Shown here one piece after another: positions 24,391-38,000 of a DNA stretch of 64,000 nucleotides. The notes under the pieces were generated by a model. The model ran no database searches. It was not told the origin of the DNA and saw only the letters and a program-made list of their open reading frames with translations. Position 1 is the stretch's first letter. The number at the start of each line of letters is the position of its first letter. A program made the translations under genes and the position numbers. Source of the stretch: Smallanthus sonchifolius (Eukaryota > Streptophyta > Magnoliopsida > Asterales > Asteraceae); NCBI GenBank assembly GCA_023525975.1, contig CM042034.1, positions 4,223,501 to 4,287,500 of the forward strand. The letters run 5' to 3'.

Positions 24391-24724
24391 CAACATTGTT
24401 TTTGTTGTGGAGCAGATTATGCCGCCGAGATGTTGTCGTAGTCCTGAGGACGTTAATGATCCTCATATGTTGCTACAGTTTCTGCATTGGTACAGAATCC
24501 CGCGAACGGCTTCAGAGGTATGTCGAGTATTTCCCGCACATAAAATAATTTTTCTAGATCACTAAAAACCCCATAATTTCTTAGAATTCAATTATTCTTC
24601 AACATGCATTCAAATTCAATACAAAAACTTGAAGTTAGGTTCCCAACTCACCAGCTTTTGATTTAATTTTTCACCATTATCCCCTTTTTGTCCTTCAAGT
24701 TCCGTTAGTGTTACACTTTCACCA
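24391..24724. other. Short spacer, no gene identified
   Basis: A short GC-richer stretch at 24420-24530 reads MPPRCCRSPEDVNDPHML in one frame but resembles nothing I recognise and soon stops. The remainder is AT-rich. Confidence 0.5.
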
Positions 24725-25193
24725 CAATTTTAGTATATTCTAAACATTGATCTTTATAATTTTTTTAAAATTGATTTTTATCCAATTTCCTTTCATGTGT
24801 TCATTGTCATGCTCATCAATCTTTCAACCACTTCTTACCACCACTTCACTGTCATTTTTTACTCTAACAAACTGAAAAGTTCAAAAGCACAATGGTAAAA
24901 TTAAGAGTAAATTACAGAAATCGTCCTTTATGTTTATACCCTTTTTTCAGATATTATCCTTTAGCCCAAAAACTTTCAGAGATCGTCCTTTATGTTTACA
25001 AATCTTGCACGTTACGTCCTTTGGCCCTAACCCAGTTAAATTTCTCAGTTAAGTTTGATCATGTGCATTGCACATATGTATAAGAAGATGGTTGAAAGAT
25101 TGATGAGCTTGACAATGAACACATGAAAGGAAATTGGATAAAGATTAATTTTAAAAAAATTATAAAGATCAATGTTTAGAATATACTAAAATT
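24725..25193. repeat. Long inverted repeat just downstream of the PPR gene
   Basis: The left arm 24725-24837 and right arm 25083-25193 are reverse complements with only a few mismatches. For example, TAGTATATTCTAAACATTGA pairs with TCAATGTTTAGAATATACTA. The ~245-bp loop contains a common plant motif (GTAAATTACAGAAATCGTCC). The right arm ends about 80 bp from the PPR stop codon, so PPR read-through transcripts could contain the whole hairpin. Confidence 0.85.
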
Positions 25194-25273
25194 GGTATAA
25201 ATGTTAAAAAAATGATACAAATATAAAAACTTTTACCTAAACCCTTGCATATTAATCCTTTTCCATACTAACC

Positions 25274-27124
25274 TCACAAATTAACATTATCTTGTAACCA
25301 CAAATGACCATTTAAAGACTCCAAGATCTCATATATATCACTCCTCTGCATATGACTTGTATCTCTAGCTACAAACTCATGCACATTATCCCCTATCTGG
25401 ATTGAGCTACAACCTGGAACTTTTTCAATACCTTCTTCTCTCATTTCCCGCCTAAATCTCAAAGCATCTTGCCACCTTCCGATTGATGAACTCAAATTTG
25501 TAATTAGTGTCAAATAGCTCGCGTTTGAAGGTTCTTGATCTAATACCTTTTTGGTTACATACTGAAACAACTTACTATTCCCATGTAATTTACAAGCACT
25601 GATTAATGTCCCCCAAATCACCGCGTTAGGCTCCAAATCCATGCTTTCTGTCAATCTTATCGCTTCATCTAAATCACCAGATCGAGCTAGAAGATCAATC
25701 ATGCATCCATAATGCTCAATTTGGGGTTTAATCCCAAATTTATGCACCATTTGGTTGAATAATGTTTGACCCTCTTTCACTAATCCTCCATGGTTGCAAG
25801 CCGACAGGACAGCAACGAACATGACATCATCTGGTTGTGTTCCTTGGACACACATCTTGTTGAACAGTGCTAATGCTTCTTCACACATCCCATGAACAGC
25901 CAAGCTTGACACCATTGCCGTCCATGTGATTATACATTTGTTAGACATCTGGTTAAAGATTGACTTACTGCTTTCAATGTCCCCACATTTTGCAAACATG
26001 TCTATCAATGCATTTCCTAAAGGGGTTGAAAGATTTATCTTGTTTTTGTTGATGTAAAACGCGATCCATTTTCCATTTTCAAGAGAACCCAAGTGAGCAC
26101 ACGCGTGTACGATGCTAACCAAAGTGATCTGATCAGGTTTGCATTTGCCATCAACTGACATCAGACGAAACAATGCAAGAGCTTCATCAAACATGCTTTG
26201 GTTTATGTAGCATGATATCATAGCATTCCAAGTCACAACGGTCCTTTTGCTTCCTATCCGATCAAACATTTTTCTTGCTGATTCAACGTCTCCAGTTGAC
26301 GCGTATCCTGATATGATCGCTGTAGATGCTACCACAGACTTCACTGGCATAACATTGAACACAGCCTCTGCGTTTCCCAAATCACCCGCCTTCAGATATC
26401 CCGATATCAAACAGTTCCACGAAACATCGTTTCTCTTGGGCATTTCATCGAACAGTTGGCGCGCATAATCCATCTTCCCATTCTTTGCTAATCCTGTGAT
26501 AACAGAATTCCATGTCACAACACTTCTTTCCGGCATCGATTCAAACAACCTAATCGCGGGTCCTACATCTCCACAATCCATATACACCCCAATCATAGTA
26601 TTCCAAGACACAACATCTCTCACAGGCATTTCGTCGAACACCTTACAGGCAAGCTCAACACCATCACTAGCGAACTCACCGTACAAATTCAAAAGAGTGT
26701 TTCCAACGAATGTACTGGAAACATCAAAACCCATCTTCAAAACCTCCCCATGAATCATTCTACCGACATCCAAACTCTCGAAACATTTGAGGAGAAAAGT
26801 GAATGTGAAACTGTTGGGTGATATGATCAACTCTCGTGACTTCATTTCTTTGTAAACAGTCATTGCATTGTATGTTGTAGGATTGTTATTACAGCCGACG
26901 AAGCATTTAATCATGGTGTTGTAAGCAACGACGTCTGGGGAATTTGAAGTTCGAAGGGCGTTGAAAGCGTAGTCAAGTGAAATGAGGTCAGCGGAGACGG
27001 TGATGAGGGTTTGGAGTAGAAAGTTGTTGTCTTTAAGGCCATTGATGAGTATCTGAAGATGGGTTTGCTTCAGTTGATTGATGCTTTTGCAGGTATGCAA
27101 GAACCGGAGTATTTCACGCTCCAT
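25274..27124 (-). CDS. Pentatricopeptide repeat protein, PLS class with E/E+ end
   Basis: This is a complete single-exon gene of 616 residues, ATG at 27124 and TGA at 25276-25274. After an N-terminal CKSINQLKQTHLQIL segment come tandem PPR motifs of the P, L and S kinds from about residue 65 to 530, recognisable as PDVVAYNTMIKCF, RDVVSWNTMIGVY, RSVVTWNSVITGL, RNDVSWNCLISGY, RTVVTWNAMISCY and CIITWTAMVSSL. The end is E-type: IEHYGCMIDLLARSGDLDEA, AVIWGTLISACKLHGN, then an E+ segment with KVPGCSSIQIGDNVHEF. There is no DYW domain. Such proteins bind single-stranded RNA in plastids or mitochondria, one base per repeat, and E-class members usually act in C-to-U editing with a partner deaminase. 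The target RNA cannot be told from sequence. I see no frame damage. Confidence 0.93.
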   Translation of the reverse strand: MEREILRFLHTCKSINQLKQTHLQILINGLKDNNFLLQTLITVSADLISLDYAFNALRTSNSPDVVAYNTMIKCFVGCNNNPTTYNAMTVYKEMKSRELIISPNSFTFTFLLKCFESLDVGRMIHGEVLKMGFDVSSTFVGNTLLNLYGEFASDGVELACKVFDEMPVRDVVSWNTMIGVYMDCGDVGPAIRLFESMPERSVVTWNSVITGLAKNGKMDYARQLFDEMPKRNDVSWNCLISGYLKAGDLGNAEAVFNVMPVKSVVASTAIISGYASTGDVESARKMFDRIGSKRTVVTWNAMISCYINQSMFDEALALFRLMSVDGKCKPDQITLVSIVHACAHLGSLENGKWIAFYINKNKINLSTPLGNALIDMFAKCGDIESSKSIFNQMSNKCIITWTAMVSSLAVHGMCEEALALFNKMCVQGTQPDDVMFVAVLSACNHGGLVKEGQTLFNQMVHKFGIKPQIEHYGCMIDLLARSGDLDEAIRLTESMDLEPNAVIWGTLISACKLHGNSKLFQYVTKKVLDQEPSNASYLTLITNLSSSIGRWQDALRFRREMREEGIEKVPGCSSIQIGDNVHEFVARDTSHMQRSDIYEILESLNGHLWLQDNVNL

Positions 27125-27962
27125 CGCCGCATTAGATTTTTGTGTTTATGGGGGTGTTTGCAACTTTGAGCATATGATTATAACCAAAAAAAAAGTTCAA
27201 TTTTGTACATATTACTATGGAATTATGGACTATGATAAATTTGATGATAATTACTTACATACATGTGAAACTAAATAGAAAGTTTTATTTACACTTGTAT
27301 TAAGTTTAAATACATAAATCGTGATATATCTAAAAGGATGATAACACACGTTTTATATCGATCGAAAATCATAAAAATGAATGCAGCCATGCCGGGTACC
27401 GATGTTCTTCGATCAATATGGATTTGGTTCGGTACGATACCAGTACTTGGTATAGCGTTTTCAATAAAATTTATATAAGTACTGAAAATACCAAAACCTA
27501 AAATGGGTAAAAATACAAACCAAACATGAAACATCTTATCGATTATGACGGTACAGTACGGTCTGATACTGATGGTTCAAATATGACATAAAAAACACTT
27601 TATTTTCAATTTGTAGGATAGTGGAAGCTATATTACGCTGAAGTTATCAATCCAAACACGCACGAAAGTCGTTTATAATACAAAACAACTGTCAACGAGT
27701 TAAACATGTCAACCAGAATATGACTCATCTAACTAAACAAACCAACTTGAACACGACTCATAATTAATAAATAAGATTTAGATGACAATTGATCATACTT
27801 TGTATGTAAAAAATAGAAACGGTCATCTAAAAATTAGATTTCCAATATTTATTTTTATTTCTTTATCGAAATCATCTGTTGAGAGCTTTAGATAACATTT
27901 AACCTTTTTATTTCTATATAGATATTATCGGTTTACAATGTTAGATATATAAATTTACATAG
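27125..27962. other. Intergenic spacer upstream of the PPR gene
   Basis: This stretch holds the upstream region of the PPR gene. I see no coding sequence and no recognisable core promoter. It is AT-rich, with CGGTACGATACCAGTACTTGG-like words at 27420-27460 that look like decayed repeat. Confidence 0.55.
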
Positions 27963-28609
27963 TAATTACATCTGGGGCTGTAAACGAACCGAACCGAACC
28001 GAACGAAGCCTTGTTCATGTTCGTTCGTTAAGCATTTAACTTGTTCATGAACGGTTCACGAACACTAACCGAACGAAATTTCATGTTCGTGTTCGTTCAT
28101 TAAGGAAATGTATTTGTTCACGAACGGTTCACGAACAAAACCGAACGAAGGCTAGTTTGTGACTTTTGATATCAACTCTAATATCTTTCAAAATGAACAT
28201 TTAATAAGATCATTTTAATATCAAGTTAAGTACTTGTATCGAACTTGCTTTACTTAGTTAATTTTAGGGTAAAAAATAAAATAAAAATTAAATAATATAT
28301 ACAGTTTAGATAAAATAAAATATAAATATACAAAAATCTTTGATGAACATCATAAACAAACGACACATGAACGAACACGAACGTAAACGAACATAAACGA
28401 ATGAACGTTCACGAACACGTTACTGAACGTTCACGAACACAATTAAACGAACGAGACCTCTGTTCATGTTCGTTCATTTAGTTAATCGGACGGAATTCCT
28501 TGTTCATGTTCGTTCATTTATTAAACGAATGAACGTAAATGAACTTCCCACCGAACGGTTCACGAACTGTTCGCTGAACGTTCAGTTCGTTTACAGCCCT
28601 AATTACATC
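27963..28609. mobile_element. Foldback element rich in GAACGTTC words
   Basis: The 10-bp direct repeat TAATTACATC (27963-27972 and 28600-28609) flanks a 627-bp element with inverted ends GGGCTGTAAACGAAC / GTTCGTTTACAGCCC. The interior is dominated by TTCGTTC/GAACGAA and CACGAAC words on both strands, so it can form multi-branched foldbacks. There is no coding sequence. The target-repeat length suits a Mutator-like origin. Confidence 0.75.
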
Positions 28610-29029
28610 ATATGTCCATTTGGAATCATGTAGTTTAGGAAATTTTTTACTACTAAAATTGTTATTACTATTTTAGTTATAATTTAATTTATATAAATTA
28701 GTTTACCAACACAATATTTGTTTATTATCATAAGTTAAATAATTTTTATAAATAATTTGATTTATCATAAAAAAAGTTGTGAATAATGTAAGAGTTTTGC
28801 TATTTTATTTAAAAAAAAAGGTGTTTGACAAACACCAAACAGTTTGTCTGGCATTAAACATGGCATAACTTTGGGATGTTCAACTTTTGTCAACATTAAC
28901 CAAAACCTGACAAAAATGATCTAACGAGATAAATTATATAAAAACTTGTATATCCTTTCATGACTAAAACAAGACATGATACTGTATGAATATGATAGCT
29001 AATGAAAGGATACATATACAAACCGGCAT

Positions 29030-32000
29030 CTAGGAACAACCAAAACACTTGCGTATTGAGAATAAACCCGATGGTGCGGATGGGGGGTCGGAATCAGACT
29101 TGCCTCGGGGCAGATGTCGTAAAAAAGCTTTCACCGCTCCATCCACACCGTCCTCCTTCTCCATTGCCTTCGCAAGTTCCACTGCTTGTTCCTTCACCTA
29201 CAAAATGTTTTTAAAAAAAATAAAAATTGGACAAGTGTTTTGAGTCGACCCAATCCAACAGGTTTTGGTAACCCAAGTCCCATGCCCGATTATAAAACTG
29301 TCCTCCATACTCGGCCCAATACCCATCGAGTACTTGTTACTCGATACACATCGGGAATACCCTATTTATGATCTTATGAAGTTAAAAGTTACCCGCTGGA
29401 TACCCATTACCCAAAACTCAATCTTAAATTCACCTAAAAAAATGGAAATATGAAAAATACCCAATTACACTTTTAATAGTTATATATTTTTTATAATTTT
29501 AATTTTCTTATAACTTCATCATATTATTTATAATAATTTTTAAGATTATATAATATATTCGATTTTAATTCAGGTTATTCGGCGGAGATCACCTAACACC
29601 ATCCATACCTATACCTGTGAATAATTTTATAACTAATCCCACCCAAATATCCGACCCAAATGCTTCGAGTTTTCCTGCCTTCCCAAAACCGGGCCTGGCT
29701 TATTTTGCCAGGCACCAATATTAACTTGTTTGGGTCCGTTGGCCCAACCCGCGCCACTTTGTGAAGTCTATTTGTTATGCAGGAGTCAGGACTTCGAGTA
29801 CATTTGGGACTAGAATACTAGATGATCATGGCATGTTGAAACAATAGGAGTTCATTACCTTGGGATCTAGCATAAATTTAATTGCATCAACCAACTTGGG
29901 AAGTGTAAATTGATCAACCGGTATGGGCGAGGGCCCCACGCCTCTGGCATGAACCCGTTCTCCCCAAAAGGGTTGATCCCCAAAGAAAGGTACAATTGCG
30001 GTTGGGCACTGAATTGCAATAAAAAGTGAAAAAAGATTCAATAACATCTTTCAGAAAGAAAAAAAATAAGTGCAAGTGCAAAGAACTTGTTAAGACTATT
30101 ACCGCAGCTTTAAGACCAGCAGCTGTTGTTCCAGCACCTCCATGGTGGACCTGAAGATATTAAAATATAAATAAATAAATAAAATTCTCTATTACGGACC
30201 GCACTTATGGGAAGCAAAGATATTGAAGAAAATATGTAAAAGACCACGCTTGCCACACCCTATAAAATTCAAAAAACGGACAAAACATGTTGTCATGGCC
30301 CATTTTTTACCCACAACTTCAACAAGGTGGATGCCTTTACTTATCCTAATTAATAAAAATATAGGAATAATAATATAAACAAAGTGTATAAGGAAAGCTC
30401 ACCACAGCTGCACATTGTAAGAAAAGCCAGTCATGAGGGATGTTGTCCAGTGAGTATACAAAATCCTTAGGTTCTGCCACTAAAGAAACAATGGTTAGCT
30501 AAATTAGTTTGATTTTGTGAAAAATTAGACAATCTTCATATTCATTTATTCCATAATCTACAAACAGGAAATAGAGACAACTAATAGCTTCTCCCTGTGC
30601 GATGCAGCGGGAAGCCTACTTGTTATGATTTATTACATAAAATGTGCCTCGTGTTAACCAAAAGATAAAGCCGTGATATACCCAAAAAATGTTGACACGT
30701 GTTTTTGAAATGTCATTATTTCTAATTAATTTTAATGTACACTCTTTGTATTATACTTGTAAAAGATAAAAAAATTACCAAAAAAACAATAGTTCATATT
30801 TGAAAAGTAAAAGAACGGGTAAAAAAATAGGTGTGGGGTGGGTTAGAACCTCTCACAGCTGACCACACCTTTTACTATTATATACAAGAGTAAACTGCCG
30901 TTTTTGTCCTTGTGGTTTACTCATTTTTGCCAATTTCATCCAAAAAGTTTATTTTTCTCCTGTGTATCCTCGTGGTTTACAAAACTTGCCATTTTCATCC
31001 AACTGGTTAACTCCATCCATATTTTTACGTTAAATGAGAGGTATTTGTGTTGAAATATACTGATGGTGTTAAGTGATTGGACACAATTACCCCTTATATA
31101 ATGTTAAAATATGGATTGAGTTAATTGATTGGATGAAAATGACACCTTTTGTAAACCACGATGATACACAGGAGAAAATTAAACTTTTTGGATGAAGTTG
31201 GCAAAAATGGCTAAACCACAAGGACGAAAATGACAGTAGCAAATAGTGGAAAACATATAGTCAAAGAGATGTGAATTCATTTGAGAACCACGAATGAGCT
31301 CTTAGATAAAAAAAATGAAAGGCCAAGATTTAAGTAATCACATGTGCATGTACATGTTCATATGTGAATATACCATGCACATGTTTACGCCTTCATTCAC
31401 AAGTTATTATTATTCACTCTTGACCTTCCATGTTTTTTATGGACGGGTCGTTCTCAAGTTTCTGTGGTTCTCAAATGAACATTATGCGACTCATATATAC
31501 TGCAAAACATAAGGGAACAACAAACTTACAATTGCCGAGACCACCCCAGCCTTTGTTGATGATTCCTCTTTGACCGGTCTTTTCTAGAGCTTGAACAATT
31601 ATCTGTGTCATTTTCTCAGGTTCTTGAACAGGCTGAAAGTGAAATTTTAAAATTTAATAGAAAATAACACTACAACGAAATGGAACATAACAATTACCAT
31701 ATTTATAAGGAAAGTGATTTATACACAACACAATTTAATTAATACACAACAAACAATTTGAGTTTGACAAATTTACCCTTAGACCTCATACTTTTTCTAC
31801 TTTTCTTGTAGTGAGAAGGTAAATTTTACAAATTTAAACGTTTTGTTGTGTACAAATCACCTCCTGTATATTATGGGGGCGCCGATTAGGTGTGCAAATG
31901 ATGTCCACGTGTGGAATTTTCTTTTTCATTTTCTTTTATTATATTGCTTTCAAACGGGATATTGAGTGATTACTATCTATGAAAGTATGAAACTACCACA

Positions 32001-35000
32001 ATTTCTGATCGAAAAAATAGACCAACATAACAGGTTGAAAGAGAAAGAAAAGAAGAAAGCTACACAAGCAAGTTTGGAGAGACTCACAAGACTACCAAAC
32101 CCAATGTAGATAGGCTTCGGGCCAGCTTTAAGCCAGCTCACAAGTTCTTCAGGTGGTTCATAATTTGAGGCAAGATCAAGGAAACAAAATCCAACAACAT
32201 CAACCTTAGGTCCCCAATCTGCAAATGTAGATACCAAATCTTTCTTACGTATTTACTGCATGAGTCATCCCACCTCATAAATGGTAACAAGAAATAAGCA
32301 TAAGAATAAATGAATGAGAGTTCAAAACCTACAGAAACTGAAATATGCACATTTGATCTGTAGTCTATCTCATTACCAGTAGTATGCAACAAGGTATGTC
32401 AGTTGTAGAAGTCTCGATAAGAAGATTTCACAAGTGTATTACAACAGAGAGGGTCAAACAGGGGCTGTTACAAGGTCAGAACATGTAAAATTTGGGTATG
32501 TGAGGTGGGTTAACCATTTTGGGTATGGTTAACCCAAAACATCTTTTGTCAAGAACTTCCATTTTTTTCTTCAAAATAGTTAGTGTCAAGTATGATTACA
32601 AAAATTATATTATTTCAATAATAACCTATTTTTAACTAAATAATTCACGATTTTTTTTGCATTAAAAATATTGGCGGCTTTCTACTCCTTTTCACCCGTT
32701 TGACTAAATTAAACCATTCTTAAGTAAATGGGTTGAAACTCACACCTCTACAAATGTGTAGCGGATACTTCTAGCAGCAAGACTAGAGCAACAAAATTTA
32801 TAATACAGCTTAAGTATCAACAAAATTCTACAAAGAAAGCTTTTCTACAAGATGGTATGTTGAGGCATTCTTTAGTTATAATAGAACTCTAATGAAAAAC
32901 TAGCCACGCAAACCACATCATATGACTATCACAGATTTCTAATTAATCAACCACATGACCTTAAGGTCACGAGCCAAATATTCAAGGTACTGGTCCACCC
33001 AGAAGGGTGTTGAAAGTGGGTTCCTGGATTGGAGTGCCTTGGCGATTAAGGTATAGAACGTGCATAGAGTGTATACTCATCTCGGCACCACATTGATCTG
33101 GAGTTAGGCTTGTTGGGTTCAAGACAGGTTTTAGTCGATCATACGCAGGATGAAAGGTTGGTACTTATCAAGATAAGGATGTCACACAGCACTTGTCGAG
33201 ACTGGTTTGTGACAAATATAGAGATGTCGGTTGCACAATGGTGGTGCACATGAGATGCAAGATCCCTGACTTAAAAGTTATGCTCATGGGTGAGATCACT
33301 ATCCCGGGATGTCGCACGAGGTAACATGATGCAGTGTCAAGGCACGGTTTCGTGGAAAAGAGACTAATGGTGACACTGCCAAAGACAGCTTTTGGTCGAT
33401 CAACGATGGAGCCAAAACCACTAAAGAGATTAATGGACCAATCCAGGAGGGATGGTGGTCGCTGCATGTTGGGGCTAAAGGTGTGAATCTCCGGCATCCA
33501 TTTAGTCACAAAAATCAAAGCAAAACCAAACCATTCGAATTGACGTGTAAGGAGCAGCTATGCATGAGACATGCTTGAAATGGCAATGGGAATATGTCAC
33601 GAGGAAAACGTACAAAGTACGGGTCTTGTGTTCTAAAAAACGTGCATAAGGCTCATCAAGGTGACGAGTACGTCGCACCAGATGAGTGCACAGCCAAGGT
33701 TGTACATGAGGTGACGCTTTTTTGCGCTTTTCGGTGCTTTACAGTGAGGCACGCCTCTACGCAACATACCTCCTCATCTATCTGATGGTTTCTTTTCTTC
33801 TTTTTAAGGGTTATTTTTACAAATGAGCTATCTATATAAATGGGCTATTTATATTACAGTAACCCTTAGCAAAAGCCCATGTGAAATACACGATGTGCCA
33901 AAAAACCTAGAAGCAGCAACGTAACTTTTCTCACTTCTTAGTATCTAGTGTTGTAGCATGTAGGTTATAGGAGCGTGTCCTCTATGCATGAGCTACTTGT
34001 ACGACAACCAAATGAAGCACAACAATTCAATACCTGATATATATGTTAAGGTTTTAGTATAAATTGATATAAATTCTCATCGTTGTGTGGTTTAACCATG
34101 AGAAGTGTTTTTGTGGCAAGACAAGTGCACCTCTCGTACGTGATGTGTGCATCTTCGCCTTTCGCCTCAAAGCGCCTTGCACTGTTTATAACACAAACGA
34201 TCCACCTAGAAAGGTGTTGAATGTTTGGGTTCCTGGTCACTCATGCTTCTGCTATGGAGTGCCCTAGTGATTAAGGTTTAGTGCATGCCTAGGGTGTATA
34301 CTCATCTCGGAATCACACTGGTTGGGGTTAGGATCACCCCTAAAGCCCCACGACATTAGTCAAGATAGGTCCATGGCAAGGCTATCAACCAGCCATTCAC
34401 CCTTTCCACTTAAAGAGCAAAAGTTATTAGAGGTATAATAATCAAAGGCGGCAAAATGAGTGCGCTTGGGGGTCAAAACAGGTTCAGTAGTTTTTAATGT
34501 AGGCTGAAACACGTTGGATTACACAATATGTTTCCATTCTTTTATAAGAAATGTGCTAAATAAAACGATGCAAGTTTTTTTTTTTTTTTTGCATTTGAAT
34601 ACTTTATGGGTGACTTTCAATTCGTTCGACAATAGTTAAATCCTTTAGTTTAACCCATGTGACTTGTTAGAGATAGGCATAACCCAAATCAACCTATTTA
34701 TAAGTAAATGGATCGGAACCCACCTCTACTTGCAATAAATGATATCTAGTCAACCATATCGCATGCAATGTACCTTTTGGCTTAGGAACAAGATGAGGAC
34801 TCCATATATATCCATGTGGAATATCAGACTCTGAGCCTTGTGAGCCACTTAAATATGTGACTGGACGCAGCTTCAGTTTTTTCTTCCTAACATCATTTAT
34901 CATGTCTCGAATTCCAAGCCAAATCAAAGAATCAACAATTTGATATGACATCTGTATTTATGCATACAAAACCAGACATAAGACTGACAAATGAGAATGC

Positions 35001-38000
35001 TAATATAAAATTTAATGACTGGTATTTGAAGTCAGACAATGAACTTACTCTATATCCAGCTGGTTGCTTTACACGGGATAAGGGATGAGGAAATTCACTA
35101 GTTGGCCTGGTTTGAAGAAATTGGAAGTCATTTTTCAAGTGAAACTTAAGAATGCTTGTCTTACAGCATGGAAAAAGAGAAAAAAAGTGCATGGTTTGAA
35201 AAAAATGGGGGTAAGTAATGTATATACAAGGAGGGAAATTGATAACTGAAGATGTATAAATAACTTGTAAATCAGAAAGACTTACGTCCAAGGCATTGTA
35301 AAAAATATATGAATGGGTATTTTCAGTGCCTCCGCAACATGTGTATGTCCTGAAACAGTTTTTTTTTTCCATGTTAATCAGTAAATACAATAAATCAGCA
35401 TAATATATTGTTTCCAAGTTAGCAACAGAAAAAGGTTGCATGTAAAAGATAAGATAAAATTATCAATGCTATCTGACAGAGTTAGTAGAACAAGCAATGA
35501 CAATTCAAAGTTCAAACCATCTAACCTAGAAATTCAAAGAAGTCTTTAAAAGAGGTAAAACAATCCATAGTTGGTGCTAGAGTGGTGTGGAGATAAAGGA
35601 TAGAATAATAATTATGCCATGCTAAAACAAATCACATTGATCTAGTGCATGTACAAAAGAGAGAAACTAGTAGAAAACCTCCACCTTGAAGTTGTATGTG
35701 ATCATCAAACTGAAACAATATTCAGGGAGCAAGATGAAATCGTGGGATGTAAACTTTGCAGAATGGAAAATACAAACAAAAGAAGTGTGTAACAAATATC
35801 TATTAGAATGGATCATAAATAAATTATTTAACTACATGCACAATTATAGCCGGATCTCAGTTCACGTAACATCATAGCCCTTCATCATCATATTTACAAA
35901 TAACTAAGCACTCACCATATGCGGGGGGGATTGGCTATAATTGCCTCTGCTCTAAACGGGATTCCAGTATCTAGATCAGGCTCTTTGCATGCTGGGAGTA
36001 ATGAATAGATTATATCTTTCATCTGACTTCTCTGAACAGGGATCTCTGAAGGACCCGACGGCAAGAACCCTTTGTTCTTAACCATGTCTGCATGACAATA
36101 CAATTAAAAAAATATGAGTTATTACAATAGCTATGAGTACTCACTAAGTAAGAGGGCCTCATGTTTTGATCATTCCTTATAATTAGCAATTTAATTATGT
36201 AGCACACTGATAAAAAAGAAGACAAATCACCTCCCCATGGACACTCAAATAAAAAGGCATACTGAATTATAATCATCCAAACTATGACCAATTGGTCGAT
36301 AATAATCCATACTGACAATTTGACCAATGGCGCTCCTAACTTTCAATTTCGTTACCAAGGACAATCCCACTCGCATAATCATCATAAAATTACACTTGAT
36401 TTCCACTCGATTTGGCTCACAAGGATGATTATGAACGAAATAGGGAAACGTACCTTCCTTGTAAGCGAAATGAAATGGAAATCAAGTGTAAATCGAGTGT
36501 AATTATGCGAGTGGATTACCTTTGACAACAAAAGTGAAAGTTAGGAGTCAAATTGTCAGTACGGATTATTATCGGCCAATGGGTCATAGTTTGGATTATT
36601 AAAATTTAATTTGCCAATAAAAGAATGTGTTTACCTTTTAGACAATTAAATCAAGAGTGGCCATTTTTGTTAATTCAATACATAATAAAAGGAATCCAAT
36701 CATTAAAGTATGGAGCTTTTCTTGTTTCTAGGTCAAATTTCTTAGGAAGACAAATTTAAAAAAAAAATACAAACCTGCATCCAAGTAAATGGTGGGAGGG
36801 AAAGGAGACTGAAGAGAAAAAAAAGGAGGGGGGACTAAAAAGGTATTGACGCTAACTTCAAGGATTAACAATTCTTATAGTAGAATAACATCTCTTTTAT
36901 TCTTAACCCGCAAAATTTAATAGATAACAAATGCAGATTGGTATTGGATCCATGTAATGTCATCAAGTTTGTATTGGACAAGAAACAGCAAGAACGTACA
37001 TTCAGCAAGAACTTTAGGATCTCCACCTAACGGATAAAACTCCAATCCAGCTGTCAAGACAAACTCCTTGAAGTTTGAATGGGTTGCTAGTCTAACACGG
37101 TGGCCATATTCCTGAAAAAATATAACACCATGCACATTCATAACCTATTAGAATCCTCATTTCATAGATACTGCAAATGTTTACAGACCTGAAAACAGTT
37201 AACAGAAGATGGTAAAGGGAGAAAATTTAGGCAACCTGTAAACGCTTTCCAATTGCAACAAATGGTTGCACATCACCACGGGTTCCAACAATAAGCATTA
37301 TAATTTGTAATGGTGGAACACATTGAGGTTCCGCTGAGTCAGCAGGATCATCAATGCATGCATTTTGAAATTTGCCATTTCCATCCACATAAGCGTTAGG
37401 CTCAACATCTGCAGGTATCTCGAATTCTACCGTTCCATCATTTTTTACAGTAGCAATTCTGTTCAACAATTTGAGCTGCAATGATTTAAATGTTTAACAG
37501 AGATCACATACAAAAAAAAAGATCATGTGATGAAACTGCTAAATGTTTTTAAGGAAAGTACTACATATATTATGCCCAAAATACTAGAACAACTTGATGC
37601 AACACACCTGTTATTAAAACTAGCTCATGTTATCTGAAACTAACTGAAATGGGTTATCATGAAACCCATCAAAAATACCAAAAGGAAAGCAAAGATTGTA
37701 AGAAACAACAAGAAATTGAAATGTTCCTTTAAGTTGAATGCGAAAACAGACCAATGGGTATGAAGGAGTCGATTTGCATTATCAGCAATTAATTGTGTAA
37801 TTAAGGACCATCCCTTCCAGCAATAAATTTTGTTCTGAGAACTTAGAGGACACTTTGTCTTGTATTTCCACATTCAGTTGATTTTATTTCCACTTTCACA
37901 TGTAATGTTAGCCACTTTTACTTGATAGTGATTATCCAAAATTACGATGCAGATACACTAGACTTAAGTGTTTCGGTTGAGGTGATAGAAATGTTTGTTT

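Noticed and set aside
33168..33518. 116-residue minus-strand frame in UGT80 intron 8
   Set aside because: It lies between the direct repeats in an intron, with no recognisable domain or codon pattern.
34932..35441. 169-residue minus-strand frame
   Set aside because: It runs through UGT80 exon 7 and the flanking introns. Only the 35049-35106 part is coding.
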